Shown: positions 1-11,215 of the stretch, piece by piece | How the letters are laid out: the number at the start of each line of letters is the position of its first letter | Numbering within the stretch: position 1 is the stretch's first letter | Assembly (NCBI GenBank): GCA_037127315.1 | Contig: JBBBDQ010000330.1 | Coordinates: forward strand, 785,001 to 849,000 | Direction: 5' to 3' | Length of the DNA: 64,000 nt | From: Ascarosepion bandense | Lineage: Eukaryota > Mollusca > Cephalopoda > Sepiida > Sepiidae | Position numbers and translations under genes: made by a program | Notes under the pieces: model-generated | Seen by the model: only the letters and a program-made list of their open reading frames with translations | Told to the model about the DNA's origin: nothing | The model's database searches: none

Positions 1-179
1 TATATGGTTATGTCAATTTTACATTGCTACATGGAAATTTCTAGGTTTCGAGATTAATTCTCATCATCAGGCAATGTTGGCGTGGTTGTGCAGACGATTT
101 ACATTTAAATGTATGATGAGAATTAATCTCGAAACATAGAAATTTCCATGTAGCAATATAAAATTGACATAACCATATA
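1..179. repeat. Near-perfect fold-back (inverted repeat), ~67-bp arms
   Basis: Bases 1-67 are the reverse complement of 113-179 with two mismatches that I can see. A loop of about 45 bases (68-112) separates them. The outer left end touches the window edge, so the element may extend further. An A+T-rich tract follows on the right. No coding capacity. It could be a MITE or fold-back element, or an assembly palindrome. Confidence 0.85.
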
Positions 180-295
180 ATTATATTATATTATATTAAA
201 CTCTATAATATTCAATATATTGAGCACTGTGTATAATAAAATAAATGCCAGAGCACTCAAAATATAAAAAAAAAACTTGAGTCATCTTCACTTGG

Positions 296-298
<3 letters not shown>

Positions 299-351
<53 letters not shown>
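299..351. repeat. (TA)n microsatellite
   Basis: Uninterrupted TA dinucleotides, followed by a CAGTCTGTTCATATCTATC phrase that recurs inside the (TATC)n arrays at 49.0 and 50.6-51.2 kb. Confidence 0.95.
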
Positions 352-354
<3 letters not shown>

Positions 355-439
355 TCTGTTCATATCTATCTACCCAGCTAGATAGATAGAGGTAACCATA
401 TTTTCTATTCTAATAGTTTCTTTTCTTGTCTGTCGAACA

Positions 440-612
440 GTTAATTGCTTCACTTTCACCTACAACCTTAAAAATGTAAATGCAACGTTAATCTTGTCTT
501 CCTGAAACCTATCTTTTATTCTCCCCACTAAAGTCTTCCATTCTTCCATTTCCGTTATTCTCTTGCGACTTAGTGGCATTATCGCCTTGCTTCGGGGTGA
601 AATTATTTAAAA
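440..612 (+). mobile_element. LINE family A (jockey/CR1-like) 3' end
   Basis: Reads as the last part of the RT protein and the 3' UTR of the LINE best preserved at 17.7-19.4 kb. A decayed TYNLKNVNATL corresponds to the CFPDxYNLQxFKCxVN motif of better copies. It is followed by the shared tail with ATTATCGCCTTGCTTCGGGG. Only ~170 bp remain, as is typical of 5'-truncated non-LTR insertions. It points towards the minus-strand copy at 1217-1617. Confidence 0.7.
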
Positions 613-712
613 AAGTCAATCTGTTTATCATTTCTTTCTTATTCACTCTCTGTCCACGCTGTTTCCACTTTTTCTCACAAATTCTCTTCCTATTTCTCTC
701 CCTACTATCGTT

Positions 713-748
<36 letters not shown>

Positions 749-888
749 TCCACTATATCCTTTTTTCTTTTTTCTCTCTTCCCCACTCTCCATTTTGTCT
801 CTCCAATTATCTTTCTATACACTCTATGTTCGTTACTCTCCACTCTCCATGTCGTGTATAATTTCTCCACTTTCTACCATGTACTCGC

Positions 889-940
<52 letters not shown>

Positions 941-1036
941 ATTTTCCCTCTCTATTTCCTCTATCACCTTTCTTTTTCTTCATCTCATTTTTCTCTATAG
1001 CTCTCCTTTCATCTTGTCTCCTCTCTCTCTCTCTCC

Positions 1037-1073
<37 letters not shown>

Positions 1074-1216
1074 TCTCTCTCTCTCTCTTTCTTAATATCT
1101 CTCTCTTCCCGCCCTCGTTCAAATCGATCATCACTCTCTATTTCTAATATTTTTCTTACATTCTCTCACACTTCATTTCCTCTATTGTCCTTCTCTTTCT
1201 CTCAATTTTTTTTTAA
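613..1216. repeat. Pyrimidine-rich stretch with (TC)n and (CA)n tracts
   Basis: Almost purely C/T on this strand, with (TC)n at about 717-742, 893-938 and 1018-1048, (CA)n near 1050-1071 and (TC)n after it. It translates into Ser/Leu/Phe-rich open frames that are composition artefacts. It lies between two LINE tails in opposite orientation. Confidence 0.85.
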
Positions 1217-1617
1217 TCGTTTCACCCCAAGCAAAGCATTCCACTGCCACTATTGCGCTTGGGGCTACATAGCGGAAGGCAAATAGAAAGAGTGGTTAGA
1301 TATAGGAAATGTCAGAAGCGGGGTGATAGATAGTTTGGAGGATGGGAAGAGTGTTGGAAATAATGTAAGCGAGTTAGTGTGTTAGGAGGTGTCTATTGAC
1401 CTTACATTTAAACTCCTGGAGATTGTAGCCGTCGGGGAAGTAGCCATGTGGAAGGAAATTCCACAGTCGTGAAGTACGAGAAAAGAAACTGTTGGAGTAG
1501 AAGTTGCATTTTATCGGTTTCACTGTAAAAGGGTGGGATCTAGTTGCTAATCTAGTATCTCGTGCAAATTCGAACCTAGGGGGTACCAGTGATCTAAGTT
1601 CATCGGAGCAGAAGCCA
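1217..1617 (-). mobile_element. LINE family A 3' end (minus)
   Basis: The reverse complement is close to 19010-19375. It begins (plus sense) with TTTCACCCCAAGC, the LINE tail, and continues through the motifs for YSNSFFSRTSR and the YNLQEFKCKVNRHLL stretch. It is one of the least diverged tails in the window, so probably one of the younger copies. 5'-truncated. Confidence 0.85.
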
Positions 1618-1684
1618 TGAAACTATTTATCTTTCGTTCTCTATTTTTCTCTTTTCTCTATTCTCTTCTCGTTCCCTTCACCTT

Positions 1685-1746
<62 letters not shown>

Positions 1747-2190
1747 TTATTCTCTCTAATCCACTCCTCTTGACTTTTTCTTTGCTCTCTACTTATCCTT
1801 CTTTCGGTTCATCTCCAGTTCTCACGTTCCATTATTTTTCTTTCTTTCCCTCAACCTATCTCTCTTTCCTTATTTATTATCTATTTTCCACTCTAAACTT
1901 AATTTATTCTCCCTACCTAACTCTTGTCTCATTTTCCTATCTTTTACCTTCCCCTATTCATTTTATCTTAATCTCACCTCATGTTCTTACGCTCAATTTC
2001 TACTATTATCTTCTTCTGCCTTTCACTTCCGGTTCTCCCATTCTTTCTTCTCATATACTCCTCCTCTTATTATTCTTGTATTGCTCTCTTTACAAGAGAC
2101 GCCGATTACAACTTTTCCATCTGATGCCTACCTGGCATTAAACCAGAATATTTCAAGCGCTGGGGTATTTTTTTTTTTTTTTTTTTTCAA
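1618..2190. repeat. Pyrimidine-rich stretch, (TC)n and poly-T
   Basis: Contains (TC)n at about 1689-1741 and a poly-T run near 2166-2187. The 174-codon open frame here is low complexity (Leu/Ser/Phe) with no recognisable domain. The 2190-2490 stretch after it is A+T-rich with nothing I can name. Confidence 0.8.
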
Positions 2191-2492
2191 TCTTTTTTCT
2201 TTTATAATCGAAAATGACTTTTCCATAACATTCTCATTCGCAAAGAATGTTTCGTTTTTCTACTCTGGAAGTGAAGGGATTTACGTCCGATTCAGGCTAA
2301 TTTTTATTTATCTTTTATTTAACTCTGCGTCTGCTCGTCAAATTGCCTGCTTGTATATTTTACGGTGCGTTTGGATGTAGATTTGTACGCTAATATAAAT
2401 GCAGGCTTCAAACATACACATAAGAAGATGGACGTAGATAAGTATGTATGCAGAGAAATATGAGTTATCACTTATGCATAACTGCATGTGGC

Positions 2493-2539
<47 letters not shown>

Positions 2540-2547
2540 AGAACAGA

Positions 2548-2598
<51 letters not shown>

Positions 2599-2637
2599 TG
2601 ATAATGAGACATATATATATATATACACACAGAGAAC

Positions 2638-2713
<76 letters not shown>

Positions 2714-2727
2714 GTGTGTGTGTGTGT
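2493..2727. repeat. Compound microsatellite (TA)(AG)(GATA)(TA)(GATA)(GT)
   Basis: Successive blocks: TA near 2493-2516, AG 2517-2539, GATA 2548-2598, TA 2610-2625, GATA 2638-2713, GT 2713-2727. No gene. The 2728-3339 stretch after it shows no feature beyond A+T richness. Confidence 0.95.
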
Positions 2728-3339
2728 TATACTTTATTGCAGTGGTTTATAAAAGTATTATTTTGAGCTTCCCTAACAATGAAAAAAACAATTGAGTCGT
2801 AGAGATGAATTGACCGTTTTATGGAAACATCGAAAATATTTTTTAAAATTTAATTAATTACAATGCTTCATTTATAACTCATGCTCCAATAAAACTCAAA
2901 ATTAAAATTATTTTACTAAAATAAATGACTCAGACAATACTTATTTGGTTTTCTTAACTACAATATACCTTAGTATACCATAATTACTTATAATTCTAAT
3001 TATAACTTAAATATTCCAGCCCCTTTACTCATGCGGTAGTACAAAATCTAAAATCCAAGTTGGTGTTAAAATTTATTGTCTATCCATTTAAATAATCTAT
3101 GGTCCCACTATGTATCTTACCCAGAAAAAATTAAAAAGTCATATCTCTTGACACCAGACAATTCTGTTTGCTTTCGCGACCCAAATCTTCAACTCCATAG
3201 TTACCACATTCTCATTTTTGATTGAACAATATTGTCACACCTACAAGCATATTCTCTACCTACTCCTTCTACTACTATCCCTTCAGTTTCTGAATAACCA
3301 TGAATTCATCTTATATTTTCTAAATAAATCATTTTCACA

Positions 3340-3500
3340 ATTTATTTTAAACTATCACATCAAGAAGAACAGTATTGTTCTGAAACATGAAAATTTTTGT
3401 GTAATGATACAATGCTTTTATAAACCATTGTAATAAAAAATAAAAATATTAGGCTCTACTTTTTATCGAGCACTCTTTGTAAAAGTAAATGCCTGAACAG
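3340..3500 (+). repeat. Dispersed repeat with stem-loop then GAAAC (Penelope-associated type)
   Basis: Aligns, in this orientation, with the reverse complement of 53130-53265. Both share the GTGTAATGATAC block, the ATTGTAATAA block and GAGCACTCTTTGTAAAAGTAAATGC. Just upstream, AGAACAGTATTGTTCT forms a perfect 6-bp stem followed by GAAAC. At 53.2 kb a different stem sequence sits in the same place. That is the layout of a hammerhead stem II, but the CTGATGA core here is not intact. Confidence 0.5.
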
Positions 3501-3537
3501 TGGGTTTTAATGTACCTGCTTTTCACTTTCTTATCAT

Positions 3538-3592
<55 letters not shown>

Positions 3593-3593
3593 C
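3538..3593. repeat. (GATA)n microsatellite
   Basis: About 13 GATA units on the plus strand. Confidence 0.95.
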
Positions 3594-3669
3594 ATACGGA
3601 AACCTATAATGAAAACAGTATGAACAGACTACGATATTGATAGAATGTCGGAAAAATATTTTCATTTTT

Positions 3670-3965
3670 TATCATTTCACCCCAAGGAAGACAATAAAGC
3701 CGCAAAGATGTAAGGGTTATTGGGTGATAGAGAATATGAGAAAAACTATTATGGAGTGAGAACAATAAATGAACAGGAATTTAAAAGACAAGATAACGAT
3801 TGACATTGAACTTAATTTTTTTTAAAATTGAAGTTGACTAGAAAACAAGAAGCCGGAAAAGAGTTCCACAAGTGAGAAGTACGATAGACGAAATTATTAG
3901 CATAGAACTTACGGTGACTTCTAGACATTTCAATAGTAAAGCGCCAATCCAGTAGTGCGCTCCAA
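3670..3965 (-). mobile_element. LINE family A 3' end (minus)
   Basis: Starts (plus sense) with ATCATTTCACCCCAAGG, the shared 3' tail. The reverse strand encodes RTSHLWNSFPASCF and NFNFKKN, the C-terminal RT-ORF motif (xRTSxLWNSxPxxCFP). 5'-truncated. The following 3966-4324 shows nothing recognisable. Confidence 0.8.
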
Positions 3966-4324
3966 TTCATAAAGTCTATGTACCGTAGAATAATGCAATG
4001 AAAAAGTGGAGTCTTAATAGCTATCATTACACTTGAATTAAGGTATATATGGATTGATATAGATCGATGTAATGTCTGTCTATTTCTTGTATGCATCTGA
4101 AAATTAACAAACACGGACAGACCCATTATTTGTGAGAATGTTTTAAATATAAATGCACGAACACATATTTGTACATATGCAAGGCATATGTTTTTTTATT
4201 ATGACCTCATATATACATGTGTGTGTATGCGTGTGTGATAAAAATAGTAGTTTTTATAGGATATGCAATATTATTGAGTAAAAGTGCTCATTATCAGAAA
4301 CAGAGCGTGTGAAAATATAGATCA

Positions 4325-4640
4325 TGTATTCATTGTCATTTTGTAATCTTCATCATTCTTTCAGACATGAATTTTATTAACTTTTCTACAATTTTCACCT
4401 TAACATTATTTGCAGTGGTTTTTGTCGCCTCTCATAGATCTTTGCTTGAATATTGTTTTCTATTCTTTTTTAATGGCTACAATTTGGTGCCTTTGAAACA
4501 TTTTCAAGAAAGAGGGCAATAGTCAGCTTTGCAAAATACGAAGAAGCAAGAATATACTCTTTAGCTTAAAGGTTTTGATTGTGACCAGTACCACACAAAA
4601 ACAACGTGTCTAACCACTTATAATATTTTTTTCATTTTCC
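4325..4640 (-). pseudogene. Tc1-like transposase, second C-terminal copy
   Basis: The minus strand encodes NNVKVKIVEKLIKFMSERM near its end, the usual C-terminal tail of a Tc1-family transposase, with KLTIALFL-type and EATKTT segments before it. The sequence duplicates 4758-5090, including a stretch of about 60 identical bases around CTTTGAAACATTTTCAAG. Frameshifts and stops occur throughout. Only the C-terminal third is present: either a truncated second insertion or a partial duplication of its neighbour. Confidence 0.65.
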
Positions 4641-4739
4641 AAATATTTTATTTTTATTTACAAGTTCAAGATATAGGCAATACAAACACACATTTGGTTT
4701 ACGAGTTAGCCTATATACCCGAATGATGTTAACATGGGC

Positions 4740-5525
4740 TCCTCGACATTCTCTAAGCTTCATCAGGCGTGGGTTTTATTAACTTTTCAACGATTTTGAC
4801 TTTAACATTATTTGCAGTAGATTTTGTTGCTTCCCATAGATCTCTCATGTCGCCTCTCATAGATTCATAGATCTCTCGTGCATTTTTTCCCATTCTTTTT
4901 AATGACTGACATGTTTGCTATCCATTCCATTAATTTGGTGCCTTTGAAACATTTTCAAGAAAGAGGGCAATAGTCAGCTTTGCAAAATACGAAGAAGCAT
5001 GTATATACTCTTTAGCTTAAAGCTTTTGATTGTGACCAGAACCGCAGAAAAACATCGTGTCTAACCACTTATAATAATTCTTTTCATTTATATTGAGACT
5101 ATCATCAAATTTAAAGGGACATATACTTTTACTGCTTACATCACAAACCCAAAACATTTCTCGACTTCTCCACTGTTATCGTCTAAACTGAGTTGTTTTT
5201 CTACTTCCATGAATGATCCAACCTGTAATCCAGCCACCAGATCCATCCAATGTAGCTCTACATTCATCACTTAAAATTATTATTGATCAATCGGTTTTAT
5301 GCATTTATTCGCCATACTTACATCTTTCTCTTTGTGATAGTTTCGTTGCTTTCATGCATTTAGCCAATGTTCTTAATATTCTGCCTAGATTCATAAACCA
5401 GCCTCTTTAATGTTTTTCTTGCTGATCAATCCACTTCAATTTTTCTCAGATTTCTTGTTGAATCTCTGGTTAACTTATTTTTTATACCCAACCTTGCGTG
5501 CCAACCATTTAATATTTTACTATAT
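4740..5525 (-). pseudogene. Tc1-like transposase remnant
   Basis: On the minus strand, 5220-5280 encodes IILSDECRATLDG followed by GWITGWIIHG. This is the Tc1/IS630 catalytic region, with D in SDE, of the FSDECRATLDGPDGW type. Downstream come RRxQWRSREMFWV, PFKFDDSLNINEKNYYKWLD and KRMGKNAREIY. The second catalytic region is decayed and the third (NPIENLW-like) is missing. Upstream, RILRTLAKCMK and KLKWIDQQEKH belong to the linker before it. Several in-frame stops; inactive. The same subfamily occurs at 19.4-20.3 kb. I see no N-terminal HTH and no TIRs. Confidence 0.7.
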
Positions 5526-5749
5526 TTTGTTTCTCATGTGAGTCTCTTTTTTATGACCCTTAGCTGAAATTTGCCAAAACAACAATAATTTTATTATTGT
5601 ATATTATATATTCATGAATAACCTTTGATTTACATTATCTATCAGGTAACATCAAATAAGGTATTGTGGTTATTTCTAAAAAATATTATGAAAAATGTTA
5701 TTAAAAAAAAGAAATATAATCAGCTAAAAATTATTTGATATTAGCATCA

Positions 5750-6896
5750 TAGCCCGGCGTTGCCCGTGCAACTCAGAACATTTTTTATTTAGATGGTTAA
5801 TGCAGCGTGTTGCGATTTCCGTGCGCTTGTAGTCGCCGCCTCACTTTAAAACTCAATTATATAAAAAATAATTATATAAAAATAATATATAAAAACATAC
5901 TTGTTTAAAAATTGTTAAAAAATTCCATTAAAAAAATCTATTTTCTTTTGTTTTGCGTAAACGGGAGTTGATGTTTTGTGTTTTTTTGTTTCAAAATTAC
6001 GGGGGGGAAATATTTACATTTTTTGTTGAGTAAATGAATTTAACATAAAAATAAAAATTATTTATTTTGTTTTACTGAAATTAGAAATATAAAAACTATT
6101 ACGCTCTCAGTTCAAAAATTACATTTTTTGTTGACTAAATGAATTTCAGAAATTTTCGAAGAATATTTAAAAATTTAGACATTTAATTTTAGAGAAAAAA
6201 GTTACATTTATGCCACACGAATTACAGACAGTTGATTTCCTGCATTAAATATTTAGCGAAAAAAAAGCTTTATTATTTTTTAATTTTATTTTCTGAAGTA
6301 TGAAATATTATGCAAATACACGCAAATAATTTGTCATACACACAAATAACTATTTATACACGCAAATGCCTTTTTATACTCGCAAATACACGCAACTTTC
6401 TTCTGAAATTAAATACCGAAAAAGATCGCGTAGTAATTTCTGCAAAGACTTTTCTGCAAAGGAAATAAATAGGCCCAAATTTTCTTTCTGACAAAAAGAG
6501 CGAGAAGAAGTCCGATATTTTTCTGGTCGTTAACATAAAAAAAGGTAGGTTTCTTCAATATCTAATTGTTGATTTGAGTTCAGAATATGCATTTTCACGG
6601 AAACAAGCCTATTTTGGAAAAATTTGAAGGGATTTGGATTCTAAACCGAAAATTTACCAATCTAGCAACCATTTTAGATCTTAGATGTTTTACGGAGCAA
6701 ATGTAAACAATCGGCTCCATTGGCCAAAAAGTGTGAAAGGGAAAATTGCTGAACTTAACCTCAAAAAGTATGTGTCGACCTGGCTTCCCTGTAAATATGT
6801 GTCCCTAAAAAGTTTGAATGGAGTAGCTTTAGAAATGTAGGCGTGCATAGGGAACAGTCACACACAGACTCACAGATTGCCTTTTATATATATAGA
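5750..6896 (+). repeat. Dispersed repeat beginning CCCGGCGTTGCCCGTG
   Basis: Starts with ATAGCCCGGCGTTGCCCGTG and ends with ACACACAGACTCACAGATTG followed by CCTTTTATATATATAG. The same kind of ends (CGGCGTTGCTCGGGTGTAATG; CACACAGACAACGTTCC then TTTATAAATAA) bound the elements at 26905-27705 and 35508-36270. The interior is A+T-rich and non-coding. The 5526-5749 stretch before it is A+T-rich with no features. Confidence 0.5.
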
Positions 6897-7100
6897 TTAA
6901 TATATCTCGGAATTTATATGATATTATATAATATTTATATGAAATTAATATATTATATGTTGTTTATATGAAATTACCGTATTATATGATAGTCATATGA
7001 AATTTATATGATATTTATATGAAATTAATATAATGTTATGTGATATATTTCTCATGTAAATAGAAGTACATACGGAAAATTTAAGGAACATCGGTTGGTT
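6897..7100. repeat. Short A+T-rich reiterations of TTATATGAAATTAATAT
   Basis: Phrases such as TATATGATATTTATATGAA recur several times. The end of the block (GTACATACGGAAAATTTAAG and neighbours, 7040-7100) recurs in diverged form at 9210-9285. Confidence 0.5.
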
Positions 7101-7224
7101 AAAGTAATTTTATTGTAAAAACATTGCCTTGCATAATAAAATCTGACGTCGTGTATTTCTCATTAACTTCAAATGGCTTGAGGCTTGCCAGAATTTGCCA
7201 CATTTAACACAGGCTTCATGAAAA

Positions 7225-7515
7225 GTGAGCCTATGTTTAGCTTTCAAAGAGCACGGTATTCATAGGATCTTGGGATTAGAAAATGGATGTACAGTTTGAT
7301 GGAAAGTACGCTGTAAACACATTATTTCTATACCGCCACCCAACTCCAGAATCGTTTGAAATGTTGTCCATAAAGATAAGATGAATTTTACAGTTTTCTG
7401 ATATGTGTAGCACGCTTAGAATTTTGACCGGATTGGAAGAATGATAGGAAAAATAATTGCCAAAAAATAGGTGGTTTATGTGTTTATAAACAAGTTTGTT
7501 GAATTCAACTGACAA
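7225..7515 (-). pseudogene. Possible pogo/Tigger-like DDE transposase scrap
   Basis: The minus strand reads HLIFMDNISNDS, then TAYFPSNCTSIF, then a stop and QDPMN. The order resembles the LLxDNAxGH...xxLPPNTTSLxQPxDQ stretch of pogo/Tigger transposases. The match is short, the first catalytic Asp is not identifiable and there are no TIRs, so this is weak. The 7516-8019 stretch holds only the motif listed at 7600-7655. Confidence 0.28.
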
Positions 7516-7599
7516 GATTCGTGTTTAATATTTTATTGTAATTTTTGAATAAGCTGGCGTACAACTAAAAGAAAATTGTGAATCAACTATTCTAAGTTC

Positions 7600-7655
7600 A
7601 CGTTTTTTGCTTGATTTTTGTCCAGTGCTTTCGACTATTTTATTTAGCATCAAGA
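7600..7655 (-). repeat. GTCGAAAGCACT motif (Penelope-associated?)
   Basis: The minus strand reads TTGATGCTAAATAAAATAG followed by GTCGAAAGCACTGGAC. Similar GTCGAAAGCACTTGGGA or GTTGAAAGTACTTGGGA strings occur on the minus strand at 33015-33050 and 42125-42160. See the hammerhead finding. Confidence 0.35.
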
Positions 7656-8019
7656 AATGAATGTTGCCAACTTGATAGACAAAATTTTGTTAACTTTCAA
7701 CCTGGCAGATTGAAACTTATGGTGGGGTGATACTGGAGATTTTTGGTTCAACCAAGAAATTCTCTTTAAAAATTCTGATATGAGACCATTTGATCAGATT
7801 TTTGGAAGTGAATCAGACCAAAAGTTTTTCAGCATGTCCTCGTATTTGTACACTTCTATATATTTGTAAGGTTGTTTGTTGATATATATTCCGCCAAAAT
7901 TGCTCCCAATATCTAGAATGCACATATTGTTATCACATATATATATATTTTTTCCATTAAGATCAGAGATATCAAGTAATTAGTAATGGTTTTTCGCATG
8001 AAAAACTGTATAAATTTCG

Positions 8020-8230
8020 CCCGCGGATACTTATACTGACTTCACATTAATACCTTTAAAAAGGTATGAAGACACTTATCCCTAAACTCTACAAATTACC
8101 ATACATCTAAACAAGTCTCGCCTCTAGCATCCCAAAATAATTGATATAAAGAGAAACAATAGCAAGGCAGTGTCGGCTCAGTTCATTCTCTTTCCTACCA
8201 GTAATTAAACTTTACTATCAGTTATGAAGG
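8020..8230 (-). repeat. Dispersed repeat shared with 15.1-15.3 kb
   Basis: The reverse complement contains TAGTAAAGTTTAAT and GAATGAACTGAGCCGACACTG, matching 15190-15260. Unannotated interspersed repeat; no coding. Confidence 0.55.
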
Positions 8231-8304
8231 CTCTTGCTGCATGTTTGCTCTTTAACAGTACCTTATTATTTTATTTTTTCCGATAACTATATCGTGTAGG
8301 GAAG

Positions 8305-8311
8305 AATATAT

Positions 8312-8372
<61 letters not shown>

Positions 8373-8373
8373 A

Positions 8374-8411
<38 letters not shown>

Positions 8412-8431
8412 TTATTTATATAAATAAATAA

Positions 8432-8470
<39 letters not shown>
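8305..8470. repeat. (TA)n with interspersed TATAAATATAAA units
   Basis: TA dinucleotides mixed with TAAA-type variants, about 165 bp. Confidence 0.95.
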
Positions 8471-8471
<1 letters not shown>

Positions 8472-8474
8472 CCT

Positions 8475-9190
8475 CCTGTGAAAAGAAAAAAGAAACACGG
8501 TATAAGGGATGTCGAAGAAAGGATAAGGAAAAGAAGTGAATCAAGGAGATAGAAGATGGTAATTAAAATTGCATTTAAACTTTTGGAGATTGTAGTTATC
8601 AGGGAAGCAAGTCAACGGAAGGGACTTCCACAAACAGGAAGTTTGAGAAAAGAAACTGTTAAAGTAGAAAAGGCGGTTACATTTAACTATTCCGGCAGTA
8701 AAAAGGTGGGCCTCTGATGCCAATCTACTAGCAGGCGTAAATACATGTTGTCGGGGCAACAGAAAAAGTAGCGCGTCAGAGCAGTAGCCATTAAAATACT
8801 GGTAGAAAAGACAGAGGGAAGCAACATTACGTCGATGAGAAAGTGACTGAAAGCAAATACCATGTCAGAATCGATTACACTGCAGATTCTTCTTTGGATT
8901 TTATCGAGAACCTCATGACGAATATCAGGAGCATCCGACCAAGTATGGCAACATTATTCAATGTACGGACGAATGGGAGATTTATAAATGTGCAAAATGG
9001 ATTCTGACGAAAAAACTTTGTGGCCTGGTACAGTGACCCAACCATCCTAGCAGTAGATGTAGCTATACATTCGATGTGGTCGTTGCATAGGAGTTCAGTT
9101 AAGAGAGTGAGACCAAGAATGTGTAGTGTGTTGCTCTCTAGAAGACTAGCGTCATCCACACTGATCGTAGGTAGGAAAGTTTCTCTAAAA
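8475..9190 (-). pseudogene. LINE family A, RT thumb and C-terminal ORF end (minus)
   Basis: On the minus strand the order is LGLTLLTELLCNDHIE (9160 downwards), STARMVGSLYQATKFF, FINLPFVRTLNNVA and FSIKSKEE (8880-9160), then YQYFNGYCSDAL-type sequence. Next come [33 protein letters not shown] and NLQKFKC (8541-8760). This matches the post-catalytic part of the 17.7-19.3 kb LINE. Frameshifts break it between the two blocks. 5'-truncated inside the RT. Confidence 0.85.
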
Positions 9191-10036
9191 AAGAAATATT
9201 ATAAGCTGAAATTTATATGATATATTTCCCATCTAAACAAAAGTACATACGGAATTTTTTTAAGAACACCAGCCAGTTAAAAAACATTATGTATTGTCAC
9301 AGACCGAAGAATGACGGTTGATCAAAACAAAAGAAATACATACTCACAGATATTCATGGCGGAGATAGGGAAACGATACAAAATTTGATTAATGAAACTA
9401 GAATCGTTGCTAAAAATAGTGGGAAAATCTCGGTAGTCGGTCAGTGAGAAGAAAAACAGAGGTTATTATTTTTTTTTTTTTTATTGACACAACTTCCTCA
9501 TAATTAAATCTTTCGTGACTCAACACGAAACCTTCATCACAAAGCAGTTCCGACAACTTATTTTCTTTCTTTTCTCCTTGGTGTTGTCCAGTTGTCCGGT
9601 CTTCGTCATGAAATTATACCAAAACGAAAACAACCCTTCCTCAAATACAAAAATAGTGTCTCGTGATAATTAATCTTTGTTGCTTGCTAGGAGTGTTAGC
9701 ATTCATCATTGTTATTGCAGCGTTAATTATTTGCACTAATATCCTCGTGTTTGTTACCATTATTGCAATCTTTTGGTTATTTTCACAAGTGCCACGCTTT
9801 GAATGTAATATATTTCGTTTGTTTATTACCTTAGATTAGTTATATCGTCCGGTTCACTCTCCTTCCGGTCTTTTAAACGAGAGTAGGGGTTTATCCCTGG
9901 TTTCCCCCCCTCTCTCTCTCTCTCTAAAAAACAGTAATTATTCTAGCATCTACGCATCACTCATTCAGTAATGAATTAGAGCACTCTAACTATTGGCGTA
10001 TGATGCATCATGCGCTAAAAATCTGCCTTCTTCTAC
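9191..10036. other. No gene seen; minor repeats
   Basis: 9205-9285 is a diverged copy of 7010-7100. A poly-T run lies near 9470-9482 and a short (TC)n near 9910. The minus strand of 9480-9560 contains TGATGAAGG...CACGAAAG, vaguely like the hammerhead-type strings elsewhere. Nothing coding. Confidence 0.5.
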
Positions 10037-10175
10037 CGAGCGGTCATAGCTCAGAGGTAGAATCGCTGAATGACGCCAATTCGGTCGGGTTTTTATCCTG
10101 GGTATAAAGCAATCGGATGTCTAACCGTACTGATGAGCTGTGATACAGCGAAACGGGTCTGTCTGCGGATGACTA
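10037..10175 (+). mobile_element. SINE-3 copy (tRNA-like head)
   Basis: TAGCTCAGAGGTAGAATCGC resembles a polIII box A and GGTCGGGTTTTTATCCTGGG a decayed box B. The body ends AGCTGTGATACAGCGAAACG...GGATGACTATATA, which also ends the copy at 38080-38216. A (TA)n tract follows. Confidence 0.6.
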
Positions 10176-10484
10176 TATATATATATATAAATGGTGAGAG
10201 AGAAACAGAGACAGAGAGATACTTCTCCAGAAACACGATACTATTTGTATTTCCGGTCCTATCTAAAATCTGCTTCAATGCTGTATTTCTAACGTCTTCG
10301 ACTGAAATAATATTTACTAAATCCTGACCAATTTAAGTCTAGAGTTAACTGTTATCTTTCCTGCATAGGCCCAAGAACTTCACTTTTTACACTATTACAG
10401 CACGAAACAGTAAAACCCTACCTTGAGCGGCCTTGGGCCTTGTATTGGGTGAATATTAGTAAACATATATATGTGGGGGGGGGT
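10176..10484. other. Non-coding, short repeats
   Basis: Short AGAGAC-rich tract. 10425-10465 (GAGCGGCCTTGGGCCTTGTA) has a diverged relative at 44515-44560. A run of nine or ten G lies near 10474-10484. Confidence 0.45.
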
Positions 10485-10690
10485 TGATAAAATATTGCTT
10501 TACTTATGGGTTAAAGTGCTCAATATCAGTGATAAAGTGCATGTAAATATAAAAGTGGACATTGAAGTTAACACCCAGAGGCGACAGTCTGTTTCCAACT
10601 AAACGCAATCGTCAGGCCATTGATTGCGTTTAACATGAAACTGACAGTCGACTCTGTGTGTTGGCTTCCACGTCTACTTATATATATATA
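10485..10690. repeat. Fold-back element, ~60-bp imperfect arms
   Basis: AACTAAACGCAATC (left) and GATTGCGTTTAACATG (right) pair around a loop of about 11 bases. Pairing continues outwards through CAGAGGCGACAGTCTG versus CTGACAGTCGACTCTG. It starts with AAAGTGCTCAATATCAG, a phrase also found at the start of the fold-back at 17156. Confidence 0.75.
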
Positions 10691-10693
10691 TAA

Positions 10694-10966
10694 TATTTCA
10701 CCCCAAGGTAATAAAAACTCTAAGACGCAAGGGGTTACTGACTGTTAGAGAATATAAGAATATGACAATATGAGGAAAAAAACATTAATGAGAGAGAACA
10801 ATAAAATAACAAAAACTAAGAAAACAGAAGATAACAATTAGCATTGCATTTAAATTTTTGAAGATCAAAGTTGATAGGGGAGCAAAAAGCCAAAAGATAT
10901 TTCCACAAGCGATAAATGCAATAAAAGAACTATTAGCATAGAACTTGCGGTTACATCTAGAAAATG
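10694..10966 (-). mobile_element. LINE family A 3' end (minus)
   Basis: Begins with ATTTCACCCCAAGG and contains AAGACGCAAGGGGTTACTGA, the shared tail, then decayed C-terminal coding sequence on the minus strand. Confidence 0.75.
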
Positions 10967-11170
10967 ACGTATTGCATCTACAAAAACTTATATTTTTTTG
11001 GAAATTTTTTATATTTTTACACTTGTATAAAACTTTTTAAACATAACTTGAAAAAGACAAACTGCCGAAATATTGTTAAACACGGTTTTTTGTTTTTGTT
11101 TTTTTAACCTTTTCTTTTCTTAAATCAGGCTCTTTTATAAGTGTCGAAAAATATTGGAAAAGTTACATCA

Positions 11171-11215
<45 letters not shown>

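Noticed and set aside
573..2141. Long Ser/Leu/Phe-rich open frames (237 and 174 codons)
   Set aside because: Produced by pyrimidine-rich DNA and (TC)n tracts; no domain, and LINE tails occupy part of the region.
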